Below, in pieces: positions 46,928 to 59,370 of a DNA stretch of 64,000 nt. The DNA comes from Inia geoffrensis (taxonomy: Eukaryota > Chordata > Mammalia > Artiodactyla > Iniidae). Under the pieces are notes generated by a model. That model worked only from the letters and a program-made list of their open reading frames with translations, was not told where the DNA came from and made no database searches. Numbering within the stretch: the first letter of the stretch is position 1; each line of letters opens with the position of its first letter. Location: assembly GCA_036417435.1 (NCBI GenBank), contig CM070914.1:1488001-1552000 (forward strand), written 5' to 3'. The translations under genes and the position numbers were made by a program.

Positions 46928-48307
46928 TATTCAAGGCAGAGTGTTTTCTCATGGCAGCTCACCCTCAGGGCTATGACAAAGACTTCCTGGGGACTTCGGA
47001 CTCACCAGAAATGTGGTCCTGACGGTGCTCCAGGACTCTGGAAATGTAGCTCTCCTCCCGGGACATGCGGTGTGCAGCCCGTCACTCGGCACATACACAG
47101 GCCCTCCGATGTACAGACCAGTGGGCCTCCATGTGGTTCAGCCTTCCCACAGGGCTCTGGAGATACTCAGTGAACTTGGAGGAAAAATGATGCACAACCG
47201 AGGGCCCAGGAGTCCTCCAAAGGGTACTTCCTTTAAAATAAATCCCAGTAGCGATGAAGAACTCATGGAGACAGTTGCATGCCTCCCTTTTTCCACGGCT
47301 ACTCAGGGTCTAACGTGGAGACGTGTTCTCTCATTGTTTCTTTTTAGTTCTAGAGACTGTCATGCTCACCACCACCGAGGCCATGGAAGCAATTTGTTTG
47401 GACAGAGCCAATTCATATTTTTCCCCGAAGCATTCTTCCAGGGTTGAGAGGCCTGTCAACAGCAGAGAATGTCAGGTAGTTTCTAGGCAGCATGAATGGA
47501 GCCTTCAAATTGAGAAAACAAGTCTAGTTCCAGCAGGCCCCGATTTCCACGGGCACACTCATCCTACGTCCCTCGGGTTTCTAACAAGTCCAAAGGGAGA
47601 CAAGGTTACCCAGTGTTTCCTTCCCTGAATCAACTTGTCGAAGTAGGGTTTTGTGCATCATGCGAACTGCCTCAACCAAGCAACGCACTTGGTATGTGCG
47701 GGGCCGTCTAACTCTTCTAAAGTCTGCAGTGCCACGGGAAGAGCAGGCCTGAAATTGCAGTCAGAACGCACGCTGACTCTCTCCTGGCGCCAGGGTGAGT
47801 TCAGGCAGGAGGCCGTACATGGAATGCGAAGCCCAGGGTTTCTCTGAGTGCAGCTCAGACTAGGGTAATGGGTAAAATTTCGACGGCCTGAGGGACGTGT
47901 CAGAACGGTGTTCCTGAACCTCTGTGAGTGCTGGGGTAGTTAAGCTGCTCCAAAACACAGTGCAGTGCGTTTCCCTACACTCAGCATACACAGAGTGGCT
48001 CCAAAGGGCTACGGGACTGGATGTTGCTCAACAGACACAGGTGGGCCTGGGAGTACTTAGTGTACCTGGCAGTAGCAGGATGCCCACATGAGCCTCCTAG
48101 GTGTCTGTAAAATCATACTGCAATTTAAGATATGCAGAGCAGAGGTCACATGCTCATGGAAAGTGCTGGACACCTCCGTTCCTAGAAGCAAATCAAAGCC
48201 TAACCTCCAGGCATGTGTTCATGCTGGGTGCGAATTACGTGACGCAGCATGGTAAGATGCTGACTTTCTCCTGGAGCACAGTGACTTCACGTACGAGGTC
48301 TTCTAAG
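46928..48307 (+). repeat. Unit copy 35 (type B, subtype Q, 1,380 bp)
   Basis: Q markers: gggctatgac, cacatacacagg, cccagtagc, tttctttttag, gcaatttg, ttccaggg, gtgcggggcc, gtgtcagaac, tgcaatttaag, gaattacgtgac. Also cttctaaag, gaggccgtac, gtagttaag, aaaacacag; private cctagaagc. Confidence 0.97.
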
Positions 48308-49692
48308 TATTCAATGCAGAGTGTTTTCTCATGGCAGCTCACCCTCAGGGCCATGACAAAGACTTCCTGGGGACATCGGACTCACCAGAAATGTGGTCCT
48401 GACGGTGCTCCAGGACTCTGGAAATGTAGCTCTCCTCCCGGTACATGCGGTGTGCAGCCAGTCACTCGGCACGTACAGAGGCCTTCCGATGTACAGACCA
48501 GTGGGCCTCCATGTGGCTCAGCCTTCCCACAGGGCTCTGGAGGTACTCAGTGAACTTGGAGGAAAAATGATGCACAACCGAAGGCCCAGGAGTCCTCCAA
48601 AGGGTACTTCCTTTAAAATAAATCCCAACAGCGATGAAGAACTCATGGAGACAGTTGCATGCCTCCCTTTTTACACGGCTACTCAGGGTCTAACGTGGAG
48701 ACGTGTTCTCTCATTGTTTCACTTTAGTTCTAGAGACTATCATGCTCACCACCAACGAGGCCATGGAAGCACCTTGTTTGGACAGAGCCAATTCATATTT
48801 TTCCCGGAAGCATTCTTACAGGGTTGAGAGACCTGTCAACAGCAGAGAATGTCAGGTAGTTTCTAGGCAGCATGAATGGAGCCTTCAAATTGAGAAAACA
48901 ATTCTAGTTCCAGCAGGCCCCGATTTCCACGGGAACACTCATCCTACGTCCTTCGGGTTTCTAACAAGTCCAAAGGGAGACAAGGTTACCCAGTGTTTCC
49001 TTCCCTGAATCAACTTGTCGAAGTAGGGTTTTGTGCATCATGCGAACTGCCTCAACCAAGCAACGCACTTGGTATGTGTGGGGCCGTCTGACTCTTCAAA
49101 ACTCTGCAGTGCAACGGGAAGAGCAGGCCTGAAATTGCAGTCAGAACGCACGCTGACTCTCTCCTGGCGCCAGGGTGAGTTCAGGCAGGAGGTCGTACAT
49201 GGAATGCGAAGCCCAGGGTTTCTCTGAGTGCAGCTCAGACTAGGGTAATGGGTAAAATTTCGACGGCCTGAGGGACGTGCCAGAACGGTGTTCCTGAACC
49301 TCTGTGAGTGCTGGGGTACTTAAGCTGCTCCAAAACAGAGTGCAGTGCGTTTCCCTACACTCAGCATACACAGAGTGGCTCCAAAGGGCTACGGGACTGG
49401 ATGTTGCTCAACAGACACAGGTGGGCCTGGGAGTACTTAGTGTACTATACCTGGCAGTAACAGGATGCCCACATGAGCCTCCTAGGTGTCTGTAAAATCA
49501 TACTGCGATTTGAGATATGCAGAGCAGAGGTCACATGCTCATGGAAAGTGCTGGACACCATCGTTCCTACAAGCAAATCAAAGCCTAACCTCCAGGCATG
49601 TGTTCATGCTGGGTTCGCATTAAGTGACGCAGCATGGTAAGATCCGAACTTTCTCCTGGAGCACACTGACTTCACGTACGAGGTCTTCTAAG
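48308..49692 (+). repeat. Unit copy 36 (type B, subtype P, 1,385 bp)
   Basis: P copy with gtgggcctcc. Private gactatcatg and gatccgaac. It is otherwise like copy 34. Confidence 0.97.
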
Positions 49693-51072
49693 TATTCAAG
49701 GCAGAGTGTTTTCTCATGGCAGCTCACCCTCAGGGCTATGACAAAGACTTCCTGGGGACTTCGGACTCACCAGAAATGTGGTCCTGACGGTGCTCCAGGA
49801 CTCTGGAAATGTAGCTCTCCTCCCGGGACATGCGGTGTGCAGCCCGTCACTCGGCACATACACAGGCCCTCCGATGTACAGACCAGTGGGCCTCCATGTG
49901 GTTCAGCCTTCCCACAGTGCTCTGGAGATACTCAGTGAACTTGGAGGAAAAATGATGCACAACCGAGGGCCCAGGAGTCCTCCAAAGGGTACTTCCTTTA
50001 AAATAAATCCCAGTAGCGATGAAGAACTCATGGAGACAGTTGCATGCCTCCCTTTTTCCACGGCTACTCAGGGTCTAACGTGGAGACGTGTTCTCTCATT
50101 GTTTCTTTTTAGTTCTAGAGACTGTCATGCTCACCACCACCGAGGCCATGGAAGCAATTTGTTTGGACAGAGCCAATTCATATTTTTCCCCGAAGCATTC
50201 TTCCAGGGTTGAGAGGCCTGTCAACAGCAGAGAATGTCAGGTAGTTTCTAGGCAGCATGAATGGAGCCTTCAAATTGAGAAAACAAGTCTAGTTCCAGCA
50301 GGCCCCGATTTCCACGGGCACACTCATCCTACGTCCCTCGGCTTTCTAACAAGTCCAAAGGGAGACAAGGTTACCCAGTGTTTCCTTCCCTGAATCAACT
50401 TGTCGAAGTAGGGTTTTGTGCATCATGCGAACTGCCTCAACCAAGCAACGCACTTGGTATGTGCGGGGCCGTCTAACTCTTCAAAAGTCTGCAGTGCCAC
50501 GGGAAGAGCAGGCCTGAAATTGCAGTCAGAACGCACGCTGACTCTCTCCTGGCGCCAGGGTGAGTTCAGGCAGGAGGTCGTACATGGAATGCGAAGCCCA
50601 GGGTTTCTCTGAGTGCAGCTCAGACTAGGGTAATGGGTAAAATTTCGACGGCCTGAGGGACGTGTCAGAACGGTGTTCCTGAACCTCTGTGAGTGCTGGG
50701 GTAGTTAAGCTGCTCCAAAACAGAGTGCAGTGCGTTTCCCTACACTCAGCATACACAGAGTGGCTCCAAAGGGCTACGGGACTGGATGTTGCTCAACAGA
50801 CACAGGTGGGCCTGGGAGTACTTAGTGTACCTGGCAGTAGCAGGATGCCCACATGAGCCTCCTAGGTGTCTGTAAAATCATACTGCAATTTAAGATATGC
50901 AGAGCAGAGGTCACATGCTCATGGAAAGTGCTGGACACCTCCGTTCCTACAAGCAAATCAAAGCCTAACCTCCAGGCATGTGTTCATGCTGGGTGCCAAT
51001 TACGTGACGCAGCATGGTAAGATGCTGACTTTCTCCTGGAGCACAGTGACTTCACGTACGAGGTCTTCTAAG
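49693..51072 (+). repeat. Unit copy 37 (type B, subtype Q, 1,380 bp)
   Basis: Q copy with private cacagtgctc. The right part has ctcggctttc, gtagttaag and gtgccaattacg, as in copies 30 and 44. Confidence 0.97.
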
Positions 51073-52457
51073 TATTCAATGCAGAGTGTTTTCTCATGGC
51101 AGCTCACCCTCAGGGCCATGACAAAGACTTCCTGGGGACATCGGACTCACCAGAAATGTGGTCCTGACGGTGCTCCAGGACTCTGGAAATGTAGCTCTCC
51201 TCCCGGTACATGCGGTGTGCAGCCAGTCACTCGGCACGTACAGAGGCCCTCCGATGTACAGATCAGTGGGCCTCCATGTGGCTCAGCCTTCCCACAGGGC
51301 TCTGGAGGTACTCAGTGAACTTGGAGGAAAAATGATGCACAACCGAAGGCCCAGGAGTCCTCCAAAGGGTACTTCCTTTAAAATAAATCCCAACAGCGAT
51401 GAAGAACTCATGGAGACAGTTGCATGCCTCCCTTTTTACACGGCTACTCAGGGTCTAACGTGGAGACGTGTTCTCTCATTGTTTCACTTTAGTTCTAGAG
51501 ACTGTCATGCTCACCACCACCGAGGCCATGGAAGCAATTTGTTTGGACAGAGCCAATTCATATTTTTCCCCGAAGCATTCTTCCAGGGTTGAGAGGCCTG
51601 TCAACAGCATAGAATGTCAGGTAGTTTCTAGGCAGCATGAATGGAGCCTTCAAATTGAGAAAACAAGTCTAGTTCCAGCAGGCCCCGATTTCCACGGGCA
51701 CACTCATCCTACCTCCCTCGGGTTTCTAACAAGTCCAAAGGGAGACAAGGTTACCCAGTGTTTCCTTCCCTGAATCAACTTGTCGAAGTAGGGTTTTGTG
51801 CATCATGCGAACTGCCTCAACCAAGCAACGCACTTGGTATGTGTGGGGCCGTCTGACTCTTCAAAACTCTGCAGTGCAACGGGAAGAGCAGGCCTGAAAT
51901 TGCAGTCAGAACGCACGCTGACTCTCTCCTGGCGCCAGGGTGAGTTCAGGCAGGAGGTCGTACATGGAATGCGAAGCCCAGGGTTTCTCTGAGTGCAGCT
52001 CAGACTAGGGTAATGGGTAAAATTTCGACGGCCTGAGGGACGTGCCAGAACGGTGTTCCTGAACCTCTGTGAGTGCTGGGGTACTTAAGCTGCTCCAAAA
52101 CAGAGTGCAGTGTGTTTCCCTACACTCAGCATACACAGAGTGGCTCCAAAGGGCTACGGGACTGGATGTTGCTCAACAGACACAGGTGGGCCTGGGAGTA
52201 CTTAGTGTACTATACCTGGCAGTAACAGGATGCCCACATGAGCCTCCTAGGTGTCTGTAAAATCATACTGCGATTTGAGATATGCAGAGCAGAGGTCACA
52301 TGCTCATGGAAAGTGCTGGACACCATCGTTCCTACAAGCAAATCAAAGCCTAACCTCCAGGCATGTGTTCATGCTGGGTTCGCATTAAGTGACGCAGCAT
52401 GGTAAGATGCGAACTTTCTCCTGGAGCACACTGACTTCACGTACGAGGTCTTCTAAG
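51073..52457 (+). repeat. Unit copy 38 (type B, recombinant P, 1,385 bp)
   Basis: Left part shares gtacagatcag with copies 31 and 45. The middle has gcaatttg and ttccaggg. The right part is P (tctgactc, aaaactctgc, 5-bp gain, gatgcgaac). Private cagcatagaatg, ctacctccc and cagtgtgtttcc. Confidence 0.97.
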
Positions 52458-53842
52458 TATTCAAGGCAGAGTGTTTTCTCATGGCAGCTCACCCTCAGGG
52501 CTATGACAAAGACTTCCTGGGGACTTCGGACTCACCAGAAATGTGGTCCTGACGGTGCTCCAGGACTCTGGAAATGTAGCTCTCCTCCCGGGACATGCGG
52601 TGTGCAGCCCGTCACTCGGCACATACACAGGCCCTCCGATGTACAGACCAGTGGGCCTCCATGTGGTTCAGCCTTCCCACAGGGCTCTGGAGATACTCAG
52701 TGAACTTGGAGGAAAAATGATGCACAACCGAGGGCCCAGGAGTCCTCCTAAGGGTACTTCCTTTAAAATAAATCCCAGTAGCGATGAAGAACTCATGGAG
52801 ACAGTTGCATGCCTCCCTTTTTCCACGGCTACTCAGGGTCTAACGTGGAGACGTGTTCTCTCATTGTTTCTTTTTAGTTCTAGAGACTGTCATGCTCACC
52901 ACCACCGAGGCCATGGAAGCAATTTGTTTGGACAGAGCCAATTCATATTTTTCCCCGAAGCATTCTTCCAGGGTTGAGAGGCCTGTCAACAGCAGAGAAT
53001 GTCAGGTAGTTTCTAGGCAGCATGAATGGAGCCTTCAAATTGAGAAAACAAGTCTAGTTCCAGCAGGCCCCGATTTCCACGGGCACACTCATCCTACGTC
53101 CCTCGGGTTTCTAACAAGTCCAAAGGGAGACAAGGTTACCCAGTGTTTCCTTCCCTGAATCAACTTGTCGAAGTAGGGTTTTGTGCATCATGCGAACTGC
53201 CTCAACCAAGCAACGCACTTGGTATGTGCGGGGCCGTCTAACTCTTCAAAAGTCTGCAGTGCCACGGGAAGAGCAGGCCTGAAATTGCAGTCAGAACGCA
53301 CGCTGACTCTCTCCTGGCGCCAGGGTGAGTTCAGGCAGGAGGTCGTACATGGAATGCGAAGCCCAGGGTTTCTCTGAGTGCAGCTCAGACTAGGGTAATG
53401 GGTAAAATTTCGACGGCCTGAGGGACGTGTCAGAACGGTGTTCCTGAACCTCTGTGAGTGCTGGGGTACTTAAGCTGCTCCAAAACAGAGTGCAGTGCGT
53501 TTCCCTACACTCAGCATACACAGAGTGGCTCCAAAGGGCTACGGGACTGGATGTTGCTCAACAGACACAGGTGGGCCTCGGAATACTTAGTGTACTTTAC
53601 CTGGCAGTAACAAAATGCCCACATGAGCCTCCTAGGTGTCTGTAAAATCATACTGCCGTTTAAGATATGCAGAGCAGAGGTCACATGCTCATGGAAAGTG
53701 TTGGACACCTCCGTTCCTACAAGCAAATCAAAGCCTAACCTCCAGGCATGTGTTCATGCTGGGTGCGCATTAAGTGACGCAGCATGGTAAGATGCTGACT
53801 TTCTCCTGGAGCACAGTGACTTCACGTACGAGGTCTTCTAAG
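52458..53842 (+). repeat. Unit copy 39 (type B, recombinant Q, 1,385 bp)
   Basis: Q up to about 53570 (cacatacacagg, cccagtagc, gtgtcagaac). It then has cctcggaatac, the 5-bp gain (gtactttacc), gccgtttaag and gtgttgg, as at the end of copy 45. Private cctcctaagg and taacaaaatg. Confidence 0.97.
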
Positions 53843-55222
53843 TATTCAAGGCAGAGTGTTTTCTCATGGCAGCTCACCCTCAGGGCCATGACAAAGACTT
53901 CCTGGGGACTTCGGACTCACCACAAATGTGGTCCTGACGATGCTCCAGGACTCTGGAAATGTAGCTCTCCTCCCGGGACATGCGGTGTGCAGCCCGTCAC
54001 TCGGCACGTACACAGGCCCTCCGATGTACAGACCAGTGGGCCTCCATGTGGTTCAGCCTTCCCACAGGGCTCTGGAGGTACTCAGTGAACTTGGAAGAAA
54101 AATGATGCACAACCGAGGGCCCAGGAGTCCTCGAAAGGGTACTTCCTTTAAAATAAATCCCAACAGCGATGAAGAACTCATGGAGACAGTTGCATGCCTC
54201 CCTTTTTACACGGCTACTCAGGGTCTAACGTGGAGACGTGTTCTCTCATTGTTTCACTTTAGTTCTAGAGACTGTCATGCTCACCACCACCGAGGCCATG
54301 GAAGCACCTTGTTTGGACAGAGCAAATTCATATTTTTCCCCGAAGCATTTTTACAGGGTTGAGAGGCATGTCAACAGCAGAGAATGTCAGGTAGTTTCTA
54401 GGCAGCATGAATGGAGCCTTCAAATTGAGAAAACAAGTCTAGTTCCAGCAGGCCCCGATTTCCAAGGGCACACTCATCCTACGTCCCTCGGGTTTCTAAC
54501 AAGTCCAAAGGGAGACAAGGTTACCCAGTGTTTCCTTCCCTGAATCAACTTGTCGAAGTAGGGTTTTGTGCATCATGCGAACTGCCTCAACCAAGCAACA
54601 CACTTGGTATATGTGGGGCCGTCTAACTCTTCAAAAGTCTGCAGTGCCACGGGAAGAGCAGGCCAGAAATTGCAGTCAGAACGCACGCTGACTCTCTCCT
54701 GGCGCCAGGGTGAGTTCAGACAGGAGGTCGTACATGGAATGCGAAGCCCAGGGTTTCTCTGAGTGCAGCTCAGACTAGGGTAATGGGTAAAATTTCGACG
54801 GCCTGAGGGACGTGCCAGAACGGTGTTCCTGAACCTCTGTGAGTGCTGGGGTACTTAAGCTGCTCCAAAACAGAGTGCAGTGCGTTTCCCTACACTCAGC
54901 ATACACAGAGTGGCTCCAAAGGGCTACGGGACTGGATGTTGCTCAACAGACACAGGTGGGCCTGGGAGTACTTAGTGTACCTGGCAGTAGCAGGATGCCC
55001 ACATGAGCCTCCTAGGTGTCTGTAAAATCATACTGCAATTTAAGATATGCAGAGCAGAGGTCACATGCTCATGGAAAGTGCTGGACACCTCCGTTCCTAC
55101 AAGCAAATCAAAGCCTAACCTCCAGGCATGTGTTCATGCTGGGTGCGAATTACGTGACGCAGCATGGTAAGATGCTGACTTTCTCCTGGAGCACAGTGAC
55201 TTCACGTACGAGGTCTTCTAAG
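53843..55222 (+). repeat. Unit copy 40 (type B, subtype R, 1,380 bp)
   Basis: R markers: caccacaaatg, tgacgatgc, ttggaagaaaaa, cctcgaaaggg, gagcaaattc, catttttac, ggcatgtc, ccaagggcac, ggccagaaattg, tcagacagg. Nearly identical to copy 46; the right part is also in copy 33. Confidence 0.97.
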
Positions 55223-56607
55223 TATTCAATGCAGAGTGTTTTCTCATGGCAGCTCACCCTCAGGGCCATGACAAAGACTTCCTGGGGACATCGGACTCAC
55301 CAGAAATGTGGTCCTGACGGTGCTCCAGGACTCTGGAAATGTAGCTCTCCTCCCGGTACATGCGGTGTGCAGCCAGTCACTCGGCACGTACAGAGGCCTT
55401 CCGATGTACAGACCAGTGGGCCTCCATGTGGCTCAGCCTTCCCACAGGGCTCTGGAGGTACTCAGTGAACTTGGAGGAAAAATGATGCACAACCGAAGGC
55501 CCAGGAGTCCTCCAAAGGGTACTTCCTTTAAAATAAATCCCAACAGCGATGAAGAACTCATGGAGACAGTTGCATGCCTCCCTTTTTACACGGCTACTCA
55601 GGGTCTAACGTGGAGACGTGTTCTCTCATTGTTTCACTTTAGTTCTAGAGACTGTCATGCTCACCATCAACGAGGCCATGGAAGCACCTTGTTTGGACAG
55701 AGCCAATTCATATTTTTCCCGGAAGCATTCTTACAGGGTTGAGAGACCTGTCAACAGCAGAGAATGTCAGGTAGTTTCTAGGCAGCATGAATGGAGCCTT
55801 CAAATTGAGAAAACAATTCTAGTTCCAGCAGGCCCCGATTTCCACGGGAACACTCATCCTACGTCCTTCGGGTTTCTAACAAGTCCAAAGGGAGACAAGG
55901 TTACCCAGTGTTTCCTTCCCTGAATCAACTTGTCGAAGTAGGGTTTTGTGCATCATGCGAACTGCCTCAACCAAGCAACGCACTTGGTATGTGTGGGGCC
56001 GTCTGACTCTTCAAAACTCTGCAGTGCAACGGGAAGAGCAGGCCTGAAATTGCAGTCAGAACGCACGCTGACTCTCTCCTGGCGCCAGGGTGAGTTCAGG
56101 CAGGAGGTCGTACATGGAATGCGAAGCCCAGGGTTTCTCTGAGTGCAGCTCAGACTAGGTTAATGGGTAAAATTTCGACGGCCTGAGGGACGTGCCAGAA
56201 CGGTGTTCCTGAACCTCTGTGAGTGCTGGGGTACTTAAGCTGCTCCAAAACAGAGTGCAGTGCGTTTCCCTACACTCAGCATACACAGAGTGGCTCCAAA
56301 GGGCTACGGGACTGGATGTTGCTCAACAGACACAGGTGGGCCTGGGAGTACTTAGTGTACTATACCTGGCAGTAACAGGATGCCCACATGAGCCTCCTAG
56401 GTGTCTGTAAAATCATACTGCGATTTGAGATATGCAGAGCAGAGGTCACATGCTCATGGAAAGTGCTGGACACCATCGTTCCTACAAGCAAATCAAAGCC
56501 TAACCTCCAGGCATGTGTTCATGCTGGGTTCGCATTAAGTGACGCAGCATGGTAAGATGCGGACTTTCTCCTGGAGCACACTGACTTCACGTACGAGGTC
56601 TTCTAAG
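55223..56607 (+). repeat. Unit copy 41 (type B, subtype P, 1,385 bp)
   Basis: P copy like copy 36. Private caccatcaacg and ctaggttaatgg. The end has gatgcggac rather than gatgcgaac. Confidence 0.97.
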
Positions 56608-57985
56608 TATTCAAGGCAGAGTGTTTTCTCATGGCAGCTCACCCTCAGGGCTATGACAAAGACTTCCTGGGGACTTCGGACTCACCAGAAATGTGGTCCT
56701 GACGGTGCTCCACGACTCTGGAAATGTAGCTCTCCTCCCGGGACATGTGGTGTGCAGCCCGTCACTCGGCACATACACAGGCCCTCCGATGTACAGACCA
56801 GTGGGCCTCCATGTGGTTCAGCCTTCCCACAGGGCTCTGGAGATACTCAGTGAACTTGGAGGAAAAATGATGCACAACCGAGGGCCCAGGAGTCCTCCAA
56901 AGGGTACTTCCTTTAAAATAAATCCCAGTAGCGATGAAGAACTCATGGAGACAGTTGCATGCCTCCCTTTTTCCACGGCTACTCAGGGTCTAACGTGGAG
57001 ACGTGTTCTCTCATTGTTTCTTTTTAGTTCTAGAGACTGTCATGCTCACCACCACCGAGGCCATGGAAGCAATTTGTTTGGACAGAGCCAATTCATATTT
57101 TTCCCCGAAGCATTCTTACAGGGTTGAGAGGCCTGTCAACAGCAGAGAATGTCAGGTAGTTTCTAGGCAGCATGAATGGAGCCTTCAAATTGAGAAAACA
57201 AGTCTAGTTCCAGCAGGCCCCGATTTCCACGGGCACACTCATCCTACGTCCCTCGGGTTTCTAACAAGTCCAAAGGGAGACAAGGTTACCCAGTGTTTCC
57301 TTCCCTGAATCAACTTGTCGAAGTAGGGTTTTGTGCATCATGCGAACTGCCTCAACCAAGCAACGCACTTGGTATGTGCGGGGCCGTCTAACTCTTCAAA
57401 AGTCTGCAGTGCCACGGGAAGAGCAGGCCTGAAATTGCAGTCAGAACGCACGCTGACTCTCTCCTGGCGCCAGGGTGAGTTCAGGCAGGAGGTCGTACAT
57501 GGAATGCGAAGCCCAGGGTTTCTCTGAGTGCAGCTCAGACTAGGGTAATGGGTAAAATTTCGACGGCCTGAGGGACGTGTCAGAACGGTGTTCCTGAACC
57601 TCTGTGAGTGCTGGGGTACTTAAGCTGCTCCAAAACAGAGTGCAGTGCGTTTCCCTACACTCAGCATACACAGAGTGGCTCCAAAGGGCTACGGGACTGG
57701 ATGTTGCTCAACAGACACAGGTGGGCCTGGGAGTACTTAGTGTACCTGGCAGTAGCAGGATGCCCACATGAGCCTCCTAGGTGTCTGTAAAATCATACTG
57801 CAATTTAAGATATGGAGAGCAGAGGTCACATGCTCATGGAAAGTGCTGGACACCTCCGTTCCTACAAGCAAATCAAAGCCTAACCTCCAGGCATGTGTTT
57901 ATGATGGGTGCGCATTGTGACGCAGCATGGTAAGATGCTGACTTTCTCCTGGAGCACACTGACTTCACGTACGAGGTCTTCTACG
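56608..57985 (+). repeat. Unit copy 42 (type B, subtype Q with short type A patch, 1,378 bp)
   Basis: Q copy with private ctccacgac, acatgtggtg and tatggagagc, and with ttacaggg in place of ttccaggg. From 57900 to about 57959 it has type A sequence, including gtttatgatggg and cattgtgac without the 2-bp gain. Then ttctacgtattc. Confidence 0.96.
57900..57959 (+). repeat. Short type A patch in copy 42
   Basis: gtttatgatggg, cattgtgac without the 2-bp gain, and gagcacactg are type A. The following caatgcag is type B. The a at 57904 is otherwise seen only in copy 3 (4060). Confidence 0.75.
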
Positions 57986-59370
57986 TATTCAATGCAGAGT
58001 GTTTTCTCATGGCAGCTCACCCTCAGGGCCATGACAAAGACTTCCTGGGGACATCGGACTCACCAGAAATGTGGTCCTGACGGTGCTCCAGGACTCTGGA
58101 AATGTAGCTCTCCTCCCGGTACATGCGGTGTGCAGCCAGTCACTCGGCACGTACAGAGGCCCTCCGATGTACAGACCAGTGGGCCTCCATGTGGCTCAGC
58201 CTTCCCACAGGGCTCTGGAGATACTCAGTGAACTTGGAGGAAAAATGATGCACAACCGAAGGCCCAGGAGTCCTCCAAAGGGTACTTCCTTTAAAATAAA
58301 TCCCAACAGCGATGAAGAACTCATGGAGACAGTTGCATGCCTCCCTTTTTACACGGCTACTCAGGGTCTAACGTGGAGACGTGTTCTCTCATTGTTTCAA
58401 TTTAGTTCTAGAGACTGTCATGCTCACCACCACCGAGGCCATGGAAGCACATTGTTTGGACAGAGCCAATTCATATTTTTCCCGGAAGCATTCTTACAGG
58501 GTTGAGAGACCTGTCAACAGCAGAGAATGTCAGGTAGTTTCTAGGCAGCATGAATGGAGCCTTCAAATTGAGAAAACAATTCTAGTTCCAGCAGGCCCCG
58601 ATTTCCACGGGCACACTCATCCTACGTCCTTCGGGTTTCTAACAAGTCCACAGGGAGACAAGGTTACCCAGTGTTTCCTTCCCTGAATCAACTTGTCGAA
58701 GTAGGGTTTTGTGCATCATGCGAACTGCCTCAACCAAGCAACGCACTTGGTATGTGTGGGGCCGTCTGACTCTTCAAAACTCTGCAGTGCAACGGGAAGA
58801 GCAGGCCTGAAATTGCAGTCAGAACGCACGCTGACTCTCTCCTGGCGCCAGGGTGAGTTCAGGCAGGAGGTCGTACATGGAATGCGAAGCCCAGGGTTTC
58901 TCTGAGTGCAGCTCAGACTAGGGTAATGGGTAAAATTTCGACGGCCTGAGGGACGTGCCAGAACGGTGTTCCTGAACCTCTGTGAGTGCTGGGGTACTTA
59001 AGCTGCTCCAAAACAGAGTGCAGTGCGTTTCCCTACACTCAGCATACACAGAGTGGCTCCAAAGGGCTACGGGACTGGATGTTGCTCAACAGACACAGGT
59101 GGGCCTGGGAGTACTTAGTGTACTATACCTGGCAGTAACAGGATGCCCACATGAGCCTCCTAGGTGTCTGTAAAATCATACTGCGATTTGAGATATGCAG
59201 AGCAGAGGTCACATGCTCATGGAAAGTGCTGGACACCATCGTTCCTACAAGCAAATCAAAGCCTAACCTCCAGGCATGTGTTCATGCTGGGTTCGCATTA
59301 AGTGACGCAGCATGGTAAGATGCGAACTTTCTCCTGGAGCACACTGACTTCACGTACGAGGTCTTCTAAG
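57986..59370 (+). repeat. Unit copy 43 (type B, subtype P, 1,385 bp)
   Basis: P-like but with ggagatactc and gcacattg. Private tttcaatttag and gtccacaggg. Ends with 5-bp gain, caccatcg and gatgcgaac. Confidence 0.97.

Larger units (their letters stand above)
45543..53842 (+). repeat. Dimeric higher-order repeat, first block (P/Q alternation, copies 34-39)
   Basis: P (1,385 bp, ccgaaggcccagg, 5-bp gain, gttcgcattaag) and Q (1,380 bp, cacatacacagg, cccagtagc, no 5-bp gain, gaattacgtgac or its variant gccaattacg) alternate three times. The two-unit period is 2,765 bp. Copy 38 has a mosaic left half and copy 39 a mosaic right end; the latter adds 5 bp to the last pair. Confidence 0.85.
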
